Notes: generated by a model not told the origin, from the letters alone. Numbered from the stretch's first letter, positions 8,026 to 18,318 are shown. The stretch is DNA of 64,000 bases from Fulvivirga ligni (GCF_021389935.1 NZ_CP089979.1:3577001-3641000); one strand, 5' to 3'. Numbers and translations: made by a program.

Positions 8026-10989
8026 ATGAAACGAAAATTACTATTGTTGTTACTTTCCTGTGCGGCCAGTTTTTCGGCACTGGCTCAGCAAACGATTTCA
8101 GGAAAAGTGACAGATTCGGATGATGGCATGCCACTTCCGGGCGTTAACGTTTTGGAAAAGGGCACAACTAATGGTGCCGTTACTGATGTTAACGGACAGT
8201 TTAGCCTAAGCGTAAAAGATGATGCCGTTTTAATCCTTTCTTATGTGGGTTATTCTACACAAGAAGTGGCCGTGAATGGCCGATCTTATCTTGATATTAA
8301 ATTGTCTACCGATGTTACTCAACTTTCCGAAGTGGTGGTTGTAGGTTATGGTACACAAAAGAAAGAGGATGTTACTGGTTCAGTAACAGCTATTAGCACC
8401 AAAGATTTTAATAAAGGAGCTATAGCATCCCCACAGGATCTAATAAAAGGTAGAATATCGGGTGTGCAGGTAACTAACGCAGGTGGTGCACCAGGATCAT
8501 CATCTACAATTAGAATTAGAGGTGGATCTTCATTATACGCTAGTAACGATCCGTTAGTGGTTGTAGATGGTGTGCCATTATCTAATGAAGGAATTAGTGG
8601 TGTAAGAAACCCATTAAGTTTAATCAACCCTAATGACATTGAGTCTGTTACGGTTTTGAAAGATGCTTCTGCTACTGCAATTTATGGAGCTAGAGCCTCT
8701 AATGGTGTTATCATGGTAACTACCAAACGAGGAAAAGCCGGTAGCGGAATGAATATTAACTACTCTGGCAATGTTTCACTGTATACCATACCTAAAACTG
8801 TGGACGTAATGTCTGGTGCTGAATATTCGGCTCTTGTAAATGAAAGAGTGAGTAGCGGACAAACTGCAGCTAGTGCTCTGGATTTATTAGGAACGGCTAA
8901 TACAGATTGGCAAGATCAGATTTTTGAGCAGGCTATCGGTACAGAACACAATGTTTCCTTATCAGGATCTATGAAAGCTATGCCTTACCGTGCCTCTGTG
9001 GGATATACTAATCAGGATGGTATTCTAAAGACTACTAATTTCGAAAGAACAACTGCTTCGATAGGCCTAGATCCATCATTGCTAGATGATCATTTGAAAA
9101 TCCATGTTAACCTTAAAGGTGCTTTAACAAATAATAGGTTTGCTGATGAAGGGGCAATTGGATCTGCAGTAACGTTTGATCCTACGCAATCTCCATATGA
9201 TGAAACTTCCCCTTACGGAGGTTATTTCTACTGGGCTCAGAATGATGGAAACCGAATTACCATTGCGCCTACGAACCCTCTTGCTTTAATAGAACAAAGA
9301 AGAGATGAGTCAGATGTTAAGAGATATATCGCCAATACTCAATTTGAATACAATTTTCATTTCTTACCAGAATTAAGTGCCAACTTAAACTTAGCTTATG
9401 ATAAATCTAGTTCAGATGGTACCATAGTAGTGCCTGAAACAGCAAGTTTTGAAGTGGATCAAACACTTGGAAATGGAAGAAGAGGTACATATTCTGCAGA
9501 AACTAAGAATGAGCTTTTAGAATATTACATGAAGTATAAAAAGGAGCTTCCATCTATTTCTAGCCGTATAGAAGTTTTAGGAGGATATTCATGGCAGCAT
9601 TTCTATAGAGAGAATTCTGGAATGGCAAAAGCGTATTTAGAGGAAACAGTTAAAGACTCTCTTACAGTAGATAAATCTGAAAATTATCTAGTGTCTTTCT
9701 ATGGAAGAATGAACTATACTTTTAAAGATAAGTACGCTCTTACAGCTACTGTAAGAAGAGACGGTTCGTCAAGATTTGCTGAGGATAATCAATTCGGTAC
9801 TTTTATCTCAGGTGCATTTGCCTGGAATATAAAGGATGAAGAGTTTCTTAAAAACGTATCATTCTTATCAGATTTGAAGTTAAGAGTAGGTTATGGAGAA
9901 ACAGGTCAGGAGAATGTAGGGCCTTCATATCCAGCAATTCCTACAATCACATACAGTAATGGAAGGGCAAGATATCCATTTGGAAATACATATTACAATA
10001 CCATTAGGTACAACGGTTATGATGCTAACCTGAAATGGGAAGAAACGGTGACATATAATGCTGGTGTTGATTTTGGATTTTTAGATGGAAGAATCAATGG
10101 TAGTTTTGATTACTACATCAGAAAAACAGATGATCTTTTGAACGTTATTCCAATTCCTATTGGAACTAACTTTACCAATGAAATCCTAACCAATGTAGGA
10201 AACCTTGAGAACAAAGGTTTAGAGTTAAGTTTAAATGCCATACTTGTAGACGGTGATAAATTTAGATGGGATGCTGGTTTTAACTTAACAAGAAACCAAA
10301 ATAAGGTAACTAAGTTAACTGCTGTTGACGATCCAACTTTTATTGGAAATTTAACCGGAGGAATTGGCGGAGCCACAGGTAATAATATACAGGTAAACAG
10401 AGTTGGCGAAAGTGCAAATTCATTCTTTGTATATCAGCAAGTATATAATGAGGCAGGCGATCCTGTTGAAGGCTTATATGTGGATCAAAATGAAGACGGG
10501 ATCATTAATGACCTCGATAGGATAGTTAAGGAAAATCCTGCACCGAAAGTTTATATGGGCTTCTCTTCAAACTTCAGTTATGGAAAGCTAAGCCTTGGAT
10601 TTAATGCAAGGATGAACCTGGGCAATTATGTGTATAATAACGTTGCGTCTCAATATGCCACTTATACCAACATTTACAACCCACAAGGTTATTTAAATAA
10701 CGTTTCTACCTCAGTGAGAGAATCAGGATTTAACAATCCTCAATACTTTTCAGACTATTATATTGAAGATGCATCGTTCTTCAGAATGGATAACATGACC
10801 TTAGGTTATGATGTAGGTAGAGTAGGAACAGATGGATTAAATCTCAGCTTAAACTTTACAGTACAAAACGTATTTGTAGTATCTAAGTATGATGGCCTAG
10901 ATCCAGAATTATCAAATGGTATTGATAATAACATTTACCCAAGACCAAGAACCTTTATGCTTGGTGTGAATTTTAATTTCCAAAAGTAA
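8026..10989 (+). CDS. SusC/RagA-family TonB-dependent outer-membrane receptor
   Basis: 987 aa outer-membrane beta-barrel that imports glycans with its SusD partner. Signal peptide residues 1-20 (cleavage near ALA-QQ), carboxypeptidase-regulatory-like domain (about 22-95, GKVTDSDDGMPLPGVNV), TonB box/plug start with the SusC signature EVVVVGYGTQKKEDVTGSV (about 104-122), plug domain with VVDGVPL and ATAIYGARASNGVIMVTTK, then a barrel of about 750 residues ending in an aromatic-containing strand (LGVNFNFQK). First gene of the susC-susD-susE block, 13 bases before susD. With the downstream amylase and LacI regulator, the substrate is probably a starch-like alpha-glucan. Confidence 0.95.
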   Translation: MKRKLLLLLLSCAASFSALAQQTISGKVTDSDDGMPLPGVNVLEKGTTNGAVTDVNGQFSLSVKDDAVLILSYVGYSTQEVAVNGRSYLDIKLSTDVTQLSEVVVVGYGTQKKEDVTGSVTAISTKDFNKGAIASPQDLIKGRISGVQVTNAGGAPGSSSTIRIRGGSSLYASNDPLVVVDGVPLSNEGISGVRNPLSLINPNDIESVTVLKDASATAIYGARASNGVIMVTTKRGKAGSGMNINYSGNVSLYTIPKTVDVMSGAEYSALVNERVSSGQTAASALDLLGTANTDWQDQIFEQAIGTEHNVSLSGSMKAMPYRASVGYTNQDGILKTTNFERTTASIGLDPSLLDDHLKIHVNLKGALTNNRFADEGAIGSAVTFDPTQSPYDETSPYGGYFYWAQNDGNRITIAPTNPLALIEQRRDESDVKRYIANTQFEYNFHFLPELSANLNLAYDKSSSDGTIVVPETASFEVDQTLGNGRRGTYSAETKNELLEYYMKYKKELPSISSRIEVLGGYSWQHFYRENSGMAKAYLEETVKDSLTVDKSENYLVSFYGRMNYTFKDKYALTATVRRDGSSRFAEDNQFGTFISGAFAWNIKDEEFLKNVSFLSDLKLRVGYGETGQENVGPSYPAIPTITYSNGRARYPFGNTYYNTIRYNGYDANLKWEETVTYNAGVDFGFLDGRINGSFDYYIRKTDDLLNVIPIPIGTNFTNEILTNVGNLENKGLELSLNAILVDGDKFRWDAGFNLTRNQNKVTKLTAVDDPTFIGNLTGGIGGATGNNIQVNRVGESANSFFVYQQVYNEAGDPVEGLYVDQNEDGIINDLDRIVKENPAPKVYMGFSSNFSYGKLSLGFNARMNLGNYVYNNVASQYATYTNIYNPQGYLNNVSTSVRESGFNNPQYFSDYYIEDASFFRMDNMTLGYDVGRVGTDGLNLSLNFTVQNVFVVSKYDGLDPELSNGIDNNIYPRPRTFMLGVNFNFQK

Positions 10990-11002
10990 AGACTGAGTTA
11001 AA

Positions 11003-12574
11003 ATGAAAAAGATATATATACACATATTAATCATTTTCGCGGTATTGACGTCGTCATGCGTAGATGATTTAAATGTATCACCAATAGATCCGGATGATCA
11101 AACCCCTTCAGATGTTTTGGTGGACGTAGATGCATACAAACAGCTGCTAGCTAAATTATATGGAGGTTTAGCACTAACAGGCCAGCAAGGTCCTGCCGGA
11201 CAAGGTGACATAGCTGGAATAGATGAAGGTTTCTCTTCATATTTAAGAGGTTACTTCTTACACCAGGAAATGACTACTGATGAGGCTGTTATAGGTTGGA
11301 ATGACCAGACGATAAAAGATTTTCATGATCTAGATTGGGGAGCAAGTGACGCCTTTATCAGAGGAATGTACTCCAGAATATTTTACCAGATCACTTTAGC
11401 TAATCAGTTCATTAGAGAAACTTCTGATGTAGGTGGTTTGTCTGCAAGTGAGCAGGATGAAATCACAGCTTTTAGAGCTGAGGCTAGATTCCTAAGAGCA
11501 CTTAGTTATTGGCATGCAATGGATTTGTTTTCTGATGTTCCTTTTGTTACCGAGGCGGATGCCATAGGTGCATTCTTACCGGAGCAGGCTACAAGATCTC
11601 AAATCTTTGAATACATAGAGTCGGAGCTTATCGCTATTAATGAAGATTTAATTGCTCCCGGACAAAATGAATATGCCAGAGCTGATCGTGCAGCTGCTTG
11701 GGCTTTATTAGCTAAATTATATCTCAACGCAGAGGTATATGTGGGTGAAAATCATTATACAGAATGTATCGATTATTGTAAAAGAATAATTGATGCTGGT
11801 TATAGTTTAGAGTCAGATTACTCACACATGTTCTTAGCGGATAATCAGGATTCACCTGAATTTATCTTTCAAATTGCGTTTGATGGACAAAATACTCAGT
11901 CATATGGAGGAACTACTTTCATAATTCATGGGGCAGTAGGTGGATCTATGTCTGCAGCAGCCTTCGGTATAGATGGTGGATGGAGTGGTATGAGAACCAC
12001 TAGCGCCTTTGTTAATAAGTTCTCTGATACTTCTGGAGATACTGATAGCAGAGCCATGTTCTACACTGATGGTCAGTCATTAGAAATAGATGATCTTACA
12101 GAATTTACTCAAGGTTACGCAATAGCAAAGTACAAAAATGTAACTAGTACGGGAGCTCAAGGTTCTAACGCTACGTTTACAGATACTGATTTCCCTGTTT
12201 TTAGATTAGGTGATATCTATCTTACTTATGCCGAAGCAGTTCTGCGTGGTGGTTCTGGAGGTAGTACAGGAGAAGCTTTAACATATGTGAATGCTTTAAG
12301 GGAAAGAGCTTATGGAGATGCTTCGGGTAATATTTCAGCCGCTCAACTGAACTTAGGTTTCATTCTTGATGAAAGAGCTCGTGAGTTATACTGGGAATGC
12401 CAAAGAAGAACTGACTTAGTAAGATTTGGACAATTAACCACCAGTGAGTACATCTGGCCTTGGAAAGGTGGAGTGAAATCAGGAAAGGCGGTTGATGTTA
12501 GGTATAACATTTTCCCATTACCTGCTTCAGATGTAGCGGCTAATCCTAATTTGAAGCAACCGGGTGATTATTAA
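11003..12574 (+). CDS. SusD/RagB-family glycan-binding lipoprotein
   Basis: 523 aa surface lipoprotein forming the lid over the SusC barrel. The lipoprotein signal peptide ends in the lipobox TSSC (Cys about residue 19). The SusD-like N-terminal domain and TPR-like helices include the EARFLRALSYWHAMDLFSDVPFV segment that is characteristic of the family. The C-terminal RagB/SusD domain has DERARELYWECQRRTDLVRFG. It follows susC after 13 bases and precedes susE after 29. Family assignment is secure; the sugar specificity is inferred from neighbours. Confidence 0.95.
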   Translation: MKKIYIHILIIFAVLTSSCVDDLNVSPIDPDDQTPSDVLVDVDAYKQLLAKLYGGLALTGQQGPAGQGDIAGIDEGFSSYLRGYFLHQEMTTDEAVIGWNDQTIKDFHDLDWGASDAFIRGMYSRIFYQITLANQFIRETSDVGGLSASEQDEITAFRAEARFLRALSYWHAMDLFSDVPFVTEADAIGAFLPEQATRSQIFEYIESELIAINEDLIAPGQNEYARADRAAAWALLAKLYLNAEVYVGENHYTECIDYCKRIIDAGYSLESDYSHMFLADNQDSPEFIFQIAFDGQNTQSYGGTTFIIHGAVGGSMSAAAFGIDGGWSGMRTTSAFVNKFSDTSGDTDSRAMFYTDGQSLEIDDLTEFTQGYAIAKYKNVTSTGAQGSNATFTDTDFPVFRLGDIYLTYAEAVLRGGSGGSTGEALTYVNALRERAYGDASGNISAAQLNLGFILDERARELYWECQRRTDLVRFGQLTTSEYIWPWKGGVKSGKAVDVRYNIFPLPASDVAANPNLKQPGDY

Positions 12575-12603
12575 TTGTCAGGTTTAAATTAAAAGAAATC
12601 AAA

Positions 12604-13653
12604 ATGAACAGATTTATATATATTCTTTCACTATTATTCGTGGGGCTTATTATGGCCTGCGAAGATGATTCTGAAAAGGTGGTGGTATCTTCAGATCCAC
12701 TTGATCCGGAGTTGACTTTTCCTACCACACCTGGAATAGCTTTCGCAAAGGCGAACGAAGATTCAACTATTACTTTTAAATGGTCGGAGGCTGACTTTGC
12801 CATTAAAGCGGTGACACATTACGGTGTTCAACTTTCACTAGATGAATCGTTCGCAAGTAATGTTACTATATTAGAAGTTACTGAACAGCTGAGTGGTGGA
12901 GCTAAGGTGAGTGCCATCAATAAAGCCCTAATCGATTGGGAACTTCCTATTGATGAGTCGGTTGAAGTATTTAGCAGAGTTTTTGCTACCGTTAACCCTA
13001 ATGTAGATACGGCATTTTCAACTGCTGTAAGCTACATTATGACTCCTTATGAGACACTTCCTGAGTACCCTATGGTATATGTACCAGGTGCCTACCAAGG
13101 ATGGTCTCCAGGAGAAGTTAATGGTCGATTATTCTCATATGAAAGCAATGATGTTTACGAAGGAATTATTCGTCTTACAGGTAGTGATCCTGTAGAATTC
13201 AAGCTTACTCCAGCTCCTAATTGGGATAATTCTTGGGGAGGAACGCTAACAGCTGATGGTGATGGCTATACAGGTACTTTAGATGGAGGTGATAACTTAA
13301 AGGCAGCTCCTGGTACTTATAAGTTTACTTTTAACACTACAGATTTAACTATTACCCTGGAAAAAACTGATGATTGGGGTGTGATAGGTTCTTCTGTGGC
13401 ACCGTTTGACTGGTCTGCCGATGTGGATATGTTCTACAATGGGCAGAGAAAGATGTGGGAGATCACGGATGATTTCAAAGCTGGAGAATTCAAGTTTAGA
13501 GCCAATGATGACTGGGCGAAGAACTATGGAGACTCTGAGCCGGATATGGTGCTCGACACAAATGATGGTAATAACATCAAACTTGATTCGGATGGAAATT
13601 ATACCATTAGGGCCAATTTTGAAACAATGGATTATACAGTAGATCAAAACTAA
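12604..13653 (+). CDS. SusE/SusF-like outer-membrane starch-binding lipoprotein
   Basis: 349 aa. The signal peptide has a lipobox IMAC (Cys about residue 19). The N-terminal SusE-type Ig-like domain is about residues 25-145 (ITFKWSEADFAIKAVTHYGVQLS). One or two C-terminal starch-binding modules follow, with motifs such as VYVPGAYQGWSPG and EFKFRANDDWAKNYGD, which resemble the CBM repeats of SusE/SusF. Third gene of the sus block; an intrinsic terminator follows the stop. It probably holds alpha-glucan at the cell surface and has no catalytic function. Confidence 0.88.
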   Translation: MNRFIYILSLLFVGLIMACEDDSEKVVVSSDPLDPELTFPTTPGIAFAKANEDSTITFKWSEADFAIKAVTHYGVQLSLDESFASNVTILEVTEQLSGGAKVSAINKALIDWELPIDESVEVFSRVFATVNPNVDTAFSTAVSYIMTPYETLPEYPMVYVPGAYQGWSPGEVNGRLFSYESNDVYEGIIRLTGSDPVEFKLTPAPNWDNSWGGTLTADGDGYTGTLDGGDNLKAAPGTYKFTFNTTDLTITLEKTDDWGVIGSSVAPFDWSADVDMFYNGQRKMWEITDDFKAGEFKFRANDDWAKNYGDSEPDMVLDTNDGNNIKLDSDGNYTIRANFETMDYTVDQN

Positions 13654-13658
13654 AATGT

Positions 13659-13692
13659 AAGTGCCATTCGATTTTCGGATGGCACTTTTTTT
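13659..13692 (+). terminator. Intrinsic terminator after susE
   Basis: A 9-bp stem (13659-13667 with 13679-13687) and an 11-base loop are followed by a run of T up to 13692. It lies between susE and the amylase gene, so the amylase may be expressed at a lower level by read-through or from its own promoter. Confidence 0.8.
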
Positions 13693-13700
13693 CTATGCTT

Positions 13701-16493
13701 ATGAACAAATTTTACTACTCAATACTAACCCTATTACTCATCTCATTTTCTGGTTATGCTCAAGTAACCACCAACCCCGAGATAGTAGTTGCTAGTGAGC
13801 CTGTAACTATTACTGTAGATGTTACTGGTACTGGCTTGCAGGACTATACTGATGATGTATGGCTTTGGACATGGATCAAGGAAGGCAACGCCACAGGTGA
13901 TGCTCCTACTAATGTGAATCCGGCTACAGCGGCCCAGGATGCTGCTAAAATGACGCGCTCAAATGAAGATCCGAATATTTATTCTATCACCCTTACACTC
14001 AGTGAATTCTATAATGTAGACGCTGCTGATATGGATGTTGTTGGCCTACTGTTGAAAGGCCGTGATTGGAGTAACGGGCAGACGCCAGATTATTCAATCG
14101 ATATTAGTGAGCCTGGGTTTTCAGTGAAAATAACTCAGCCTTCTACTTTTCCTTTATTCTTGAATGAAGGAGATAATCTGAATATTGAAGCGACAGCTGC
14201 TGAAGAGGCAAGTTTATCACTTCTTGTGAATGGAAATGAGGTGGCCTCAACTATCGGCAGTATATTGTCATACACATTAGAAGCCGGAGTGCCCGGAAAA
14301 TATGTTGTAACGCTCAACGGTACAAGCGGTGAAGAGGAAGCTTCTGATTCCTTTACATTTCTGGTAAGAGAAGAAAGTCCTACGGCTTCACGGCCTGAAG
14401 GTGTTATTCCCGGCATTAATTATCATGAAAATGATAATACAAAGGCCACTTTATGTCTGCAAGCTCCGGATAAACAGTCGGTTTATCTGTTAGGGGACTT
14501 CAATAACTGGGAGATTGATCCAGATTATCAGATGAATAAAGACGGCGAATTCTATTGGTTGGAGATTACTGGACTTACACCAAATAAGGAATATGTTTTT
14601 CAATATCTGGTAGATGAAAGCATTAAAATAGGAGACCCTTATGCAGATAAGATTGTAGATCCCGCTAATGATCCATACATTTCTAATGATACTTATCCTG
14701 ATCTAATAACCTATCCGGATAATAATGTAATCAGTGGTATAGCTACCGTACTTCAGACAGGACAAACGCCTTACAACTGGGAAATAACGGATTTCGATAA
14801 GCCTGCCAGTGAGGACTTGGTGATTTATGAGTTACTAATCAGAGATTTCGATATCAGACATGATTATCAAGGGGTACTCAATCATATAGATTACCTTGCT
14901 GGTCTGGGCATTAATGCCATTGAGCTTATGCCCATCATGGAATTTGACGGAAACCTTAGCTGGGGTTATAATCCAGCCTTCTTTTTAGCTTCTGACAAAT
15001 ATTATGGTTCTAAAAATGAATTAAAAAGGTTCATAGATGAATGCCACAAGAGAGGGATAGCAGTTATTTTGGATATGGTGCTTAATCATACTCATGAAAA
15101 GAATCCTATTGCTCAATTGTATTGGGACTATGATAACAACAGACCAGCGGCAGATAATCCATGGTTAAACCCGGAAGCGAAACATCCATATAATGTGTTT
15201 AATGACTTCAATCATGAGTCTTCTTATACAAAGGCTTTTGTGGATACAGTGAATAATTACTGGGTAAATGAGTACAAGTTCGATGGTTATAGATTTGACC
15301 TTACAAAAGGGTTTACTCAGAATTTTAATACTGATGTAAACGCCTGGAGTCGGTATGACCAGTCAAGGATAGACTTACTGACCAGAATGACTGATAAGAT
15401 ATGGGCCAATGATCCATCTACGTATGTGATTTTTGAGCATCTGGCAGAAAATAGCGAAGAGCTAGTGCTGGCTAATTACGGTATTATGCTTTGGGGCAAT
15501 ATGAACCACAATTATAACCAGATTACTATGGGTTATGCTGAAGAATCAGACCTGAGCTGGGCATACTACGGTACTAGAAACTGGAATGATCCCAATTTGA
15601 TCTCCTACATGGAAAGTCATGATGAGGAGAGAATGATGTTTAAAAATATTAACTATGGAAACGCTGAGGGTGATTACAACACCAGAGAACTTAAGGAGGC
15701 TGTGGACAGAACTACAGCAGCTGCTGCATTTTACTATCTGATTCCTGGCCCTAAAATGTTATGGCAATTCGGAGAGCTGGGTTATGATATCAATATCGAC
15801 TTTAACGGTAGAACAGGGGAGAAGCCTATTCCATGGGATAATTCAGGTGCTGGCTTAGATTATAATCTGGATGATGATCGTACAGACTTGTATGATGGTT
15901 TTGCTAAAATCATAAGCCTTAAAAATGATTATGGTGTTTTTAGGTCAGACAATGTAACCATGTTTGGAGGTAATACCCTCATAAAGGAGCTTTTGATAGA
16001 AAATGACACAGACACTGACAGCCCTGCAAGTGTAGATGAAATGGATGTGTATGTGGTTGGTAACTTTGGCGTATCAGAGACCAGCATTGCGGGACATTTT
16101 ACTCACACAGGTGCCTGGTTTGATTATTTTTCTGGTAAGCAGCTGGACGTGGCTTCAACAGAGCAAGCTGTGGTTTTAAAGCCAGGTGATTTTAAGATTT
16201 ATACTGATTTTAGAATTAGTGAAGAAGTAATCACATCAGTTCAAGATGCCGTTTCTAACGATGCCCAGTGGGGATTTTATCCTAATCCGGTATTGGATAG
16301 ATTACAGTTGAAAACTGATGGTTTAAATAACTACTCTGTTAAGATTCTGGATATTAATGGAAGAGAGTATTTGAGTGAAGAAAATCTGCAGGAAAATGCA
16401 TGGTTAGATGTTCATACATTGAAAAAGGGAATATATATTATCCGAATTTCGAACTCTAACCACACATTTGCGCAGAAGTTTGTTAAAAACTAA
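13701..16493 (+). CDS. GH13 alpha-amylase-family enzyme with T9SS sorting domain
   Basis: 930 aa from the ATG at 13701; an ATG two codons earlier (13695) touches the terminator tail. Signal peptide about 1-20 (GYA-Q). N-terminal beta domains are followed by an E-set/CBM48-like module (about 245-330, VYLLGDFNNW). The GH13 barrel has region I DMVLNH, region II GYRFDLTKG (nucleophile Asp533), region III VIFEHL (acid/base Glu579) and region IV ESHDEE (Asp641). The last 75 residues form a type A T9SS C-terminal domain (FYPNPVLD ... GIYIIRI ... FVKN), so the enzyme is exported and attached to or released from the surface by T9SS. It probably cleaves alpha-1,4-glucan for the SusCDE importer. Confidence 0.93.
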   Translation: MNKFYYSILTLLLISFSGYAQVTTNPEIVVASEPVTITVDVTGTGLQDYTDDVWLWTWIKEGNATGDAPTNVNPATAAQDAAKMTRSNEDPNIYSITLTLSEFYNVDAADMDVVGLLLKGRDWSNGQTPDYSIDISEPGFSVKITQPSTFPLFLNEGDNLNIEATAAEEASLSLLVNGNEVASTIGSILSYTLEAGVPGKYVVTLNGTSGEEEASDSFTFLVREESPTASRPEGVIPGINYHENDNTKATLCLQAPDKQSVYLLGDFNNWEIDPDYQMNKDGEFYWLEITGLTPNKEYVFQYLVDESIKIGDPYADKIVDPANDPYISNDTYPDLITYPDNNVISGIATVLQTGQTPYNWEITDFDKPASEDLVIYELLIRDFDIRHDYQGVLNHIDYLAGLGINAIELMPIMEFDGNLSWGYNPAFFLASDKYYGSKNELKRFIDECHKRGIAVILDMVLNHTHEKNPIAQLYWDYDNNRPAADNPWLNPEAKHPYNVFNDFNHESSYTKAFVDTVNNYWVNEYKFDGYRFDLTKGFTQNFNTDVNAWSRYDQSRIDLLTRMTDKIWANDPSTYVIFEHLAENSEELVLANYGIMLWGNMNHNYNQITMGYAEESDLSWAYYGTRNWNDPNLISYMESHDEERMMFKNINYGNAEGDYNTRELKEAVDRTTAAAAFYYLIPGPKMLWQFGELGYDINIDFNGRTGEKPIPWDNSGAGLDYNLDDDRTDLYDGFAKIISLKNDYGVFRSDNVTMFGGNTLIKELLIENDTDTDSPASVDEMDVYVVGNFGVSETSIAGHFTHTGAWFDYFSGKQLDVASTEQAVVLKPGDFKIYTDFRISEEVITSVQDAVSNDAQWGFYPNPVLDRLQLKTDGLNNYSVKILDINGREYLSEENLQENAWLDVHTLKKGIYIIRISNSNHTFAQKFVKN

Positions 16494-16512
16494 TCCTTAA
16501 TTGATCCCCAGG

Positions 16513-16541
16513 CTTACACTATCTTTATTGGATAGTGTAAG
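16513..16541. terminator. Hairpin between convergent amylase and M56 genes
   Basis: An 11-bp perfect stem (16513-16523 with 16531-16541) with a 7-base loop lies 20 bases after the amylase stop and covers the last codons of the minus-strand M56 gene. The T-tract on the plus side is weak (TCTTGGTTT), so termination strength is uncertain. Confidence 0.5.
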
Positions 16542-18318
16542 TCTTGGTTTCAAAGCCTATATAGCTAAAGACTAGTTTATCCGATTTATTGTTGAGTTTT
16601 ATCTTAAATGAGCCATCTCTGTCGCTAACAGTACCTGAGGTTGAGTTCTCAATGATAATATTAGTGCCTGGCAATGGCTTTCCATCCTGATTTTTTACTA
16701 TCCCCGTTACCTCAAGGCCATTATGCTTAATGTCTAGTTGAAAGGCATCTGAAGGAAGTTCTATTATGTCATTCATCTCCACTTGGGCTGTGTTATCATC
16801 ATTTCCCAATTTGAAAGTAACAGGTAACACAATTCTTTGCTTTACAGCTTTGCCTCTTTGTTTACCAGGTTTCCATGGCGCTCCTTCAGCAGCTTTTAGC
16901 AGGGCAGATTTTGCTTCCTCATCGCATCCTGCTCCAATGCCTTTTACAGCTACCACGTTAGTTAATGCACCAGTTTCATCCACAACAAATTGCAAATAAA
17001 CCTTACCTTCTACACCCATTTTTCGGGCTTGTTGAGGGTACTTCATAACTTTGGCTAATTCTTCATAAAAAGCCTGATATCCACCTGCAGGCATTGCCGG
17101 ATCTTCAACGATTACAAAAGACTCTTCATCACCACTTTGGACATCAGCTACTTCCACAATTTTGTCAAGAGGTCCATCTTGGTTCACAATCATCCCTATC
17201 ATTTCCCTTTCTTTATAAACTTTCATAAAGCCTATACTCTGTGGGTCGATGTTTTTAAGTCTGGCTAAAGCCTCATCATTACTTGCATCAGTTTCCATAT
17301 ACACAAAATGAGCATTAGGGTGTTTCTTTTGCAGAGATGCTAGTTCTGGCTTTAGCTCCTCAGGAATTTCACTTTGGTGAGCAGTAGCCATTACGTCTGA
17401 TACATCTTGTATTACCTCATCATTACAAGCAAGAGCTATAATTAATAAAGAAACTACAGGTACCAGAGCAAACCATTTCCAGGTTTTAAATTTTGTTATT
17501 GGACGGTTCATCATTTTAATTCTTTTTAACGTGAAAGATTGATTGAAATGGTGAGCCAGACCCAGACTCATTTGATTAAGTGTCATTTTTGCAAGAATGT
17601 AACTATAGTGCTGAGTGTCAGTACTTTTTAGTATCGACTGATCAGCCAGATATTCATGAGTATGCTGTAGTCTTTTCTTTAAAAACCACACCAATGGGTT
17701 GAGCCAAAAGAGTACTTTAAGAAATTCGTAAATCACTATGTCCCAGCTATGTCTTTCTTTAATGTGGACCAATTCATGATCTATTATTTTTTGCCTTTCT
17801 TCTTCTGTCAGTTTAACGCTGTTGTCAAAAAACAGAAGGTTGAAAAAAGCAAAAGTGGGTAGCTGTCCGTCTGTGAAGATAAATTGATGATCTTCTTTAG
17901 GAGTAGACTTTTTAGTATTCTTAAAGTTCAAAATCTGAATAACACGATAAAAGAACACCGTTAATAGTATAGCGCTTATAGTTAAATAAATAAAGGTGAC
18001 TACACCAAAAACTGTGAAATTGCCTAAGTCAATTGAAATGAGCGATATCTCACTACTTTCATCCTTGCCAAATACTGTAAATTCAGGTAGCGTAAGGATA
18101 TTACTGATCCCAACTTCTGCACCACTTGTATTTTGCTCTATCGGAATAAACGACCCTAAGTGGAGTAGTGGTAAAACTAGAGATACCACTGCAGCTCCCA
18201 GTAGATAGAATCTAATAAATTTATGATGGTTTTCTTTTCTTAGGCAGCATATATAAAACAGCCCTAAAACTATCAGGCAAATATTAGCTTCAATGAAGAA
18301 ATTGATAATATCATTCAT
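16525..18318 (-). CDS. BlaR1-like M56 metallopeptidase fused to TonB C-terminal and carboxypeptidase-regulatory-like domains
   Basis: 597 aa. Three N-terminal membrane helices (about 5-25, 38-55, 103-125) are followed by the M56 zinc protease loop with HELVH at 181-185, then a further membrane helix (about 285-305, FALVPVVSLLIIALAC). A periplasmic part has a TonB C-terminal-like domain (about 415-500, YPQQARKMGVEGKVYLQFVVDETG) and a final CarboxypepD-regulatory-like domain (about 530-597, GIVKNQDGKPLPGTNI). Known BlaR1/MecR1 proteins cleave the paired BlaI repressor upon sensing a ligand. Here the penicillin-binding sensor is replaced by TonB/carboxypeptidase-like domains. The start overlaps blaI by 8 bases. 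Confidence 0.88.
   Translation of the reverse strand: MNDIINFFIEANICLIVLGLFYICCLRKENHHKFIRFYLLGAAVVSLVLPLLHLGSFIPIEQNTSGAEVGISNILTLPEFTVFGKDESSEISLISIDLGNFTVFGVVTFIYLTISAILLTVFFYRVIQILNFKNTKKSTPKEDHQFIFTDGQLPTFAFFNLLFFDNSVKLTEEERQKIIDHELVHIKERHSWDIVIYEFLKVLFWLNPLVWFLKKRLQHTHEYLADQSILKSTDTQHYSYILAKMTLNQMSLGLAHHFNQSFTLKRIKMMNRPITKFKTWKWFALVPVVSLLIIALACNDEVIQDVSDVMATAHQSEIPEELKPELASLQKKHPNAHFVYMETDASNDEALARLKNIDPQSIGFMKVYKEREMIGMIVNQDGPLDKIVEVADVQSGDEESFVIVEDPAMPAGGYQAFYEELAKVMKYPQQARKMGVEGKVYLQFVVDETGALTNVVAVKGIGAGCDEEAKSALLKAAEGAPWKPGKQRGKAVKQRIVLPVTFKLGNDDNTAQVEMNDIIELPSDAFQLDIKHNGLEVTGIVKNQDGKPLPGTNIIIENSTSGTVSDRDGSFKIKLNNKSDKLVFSYIGFETKTYTIQ

Noticed and set aside
13345-13647. Minus-strand frame opposite susE
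   Set aside because: Overlaps the conserved carbohydrate-binding part of susE and has no recognisable features.
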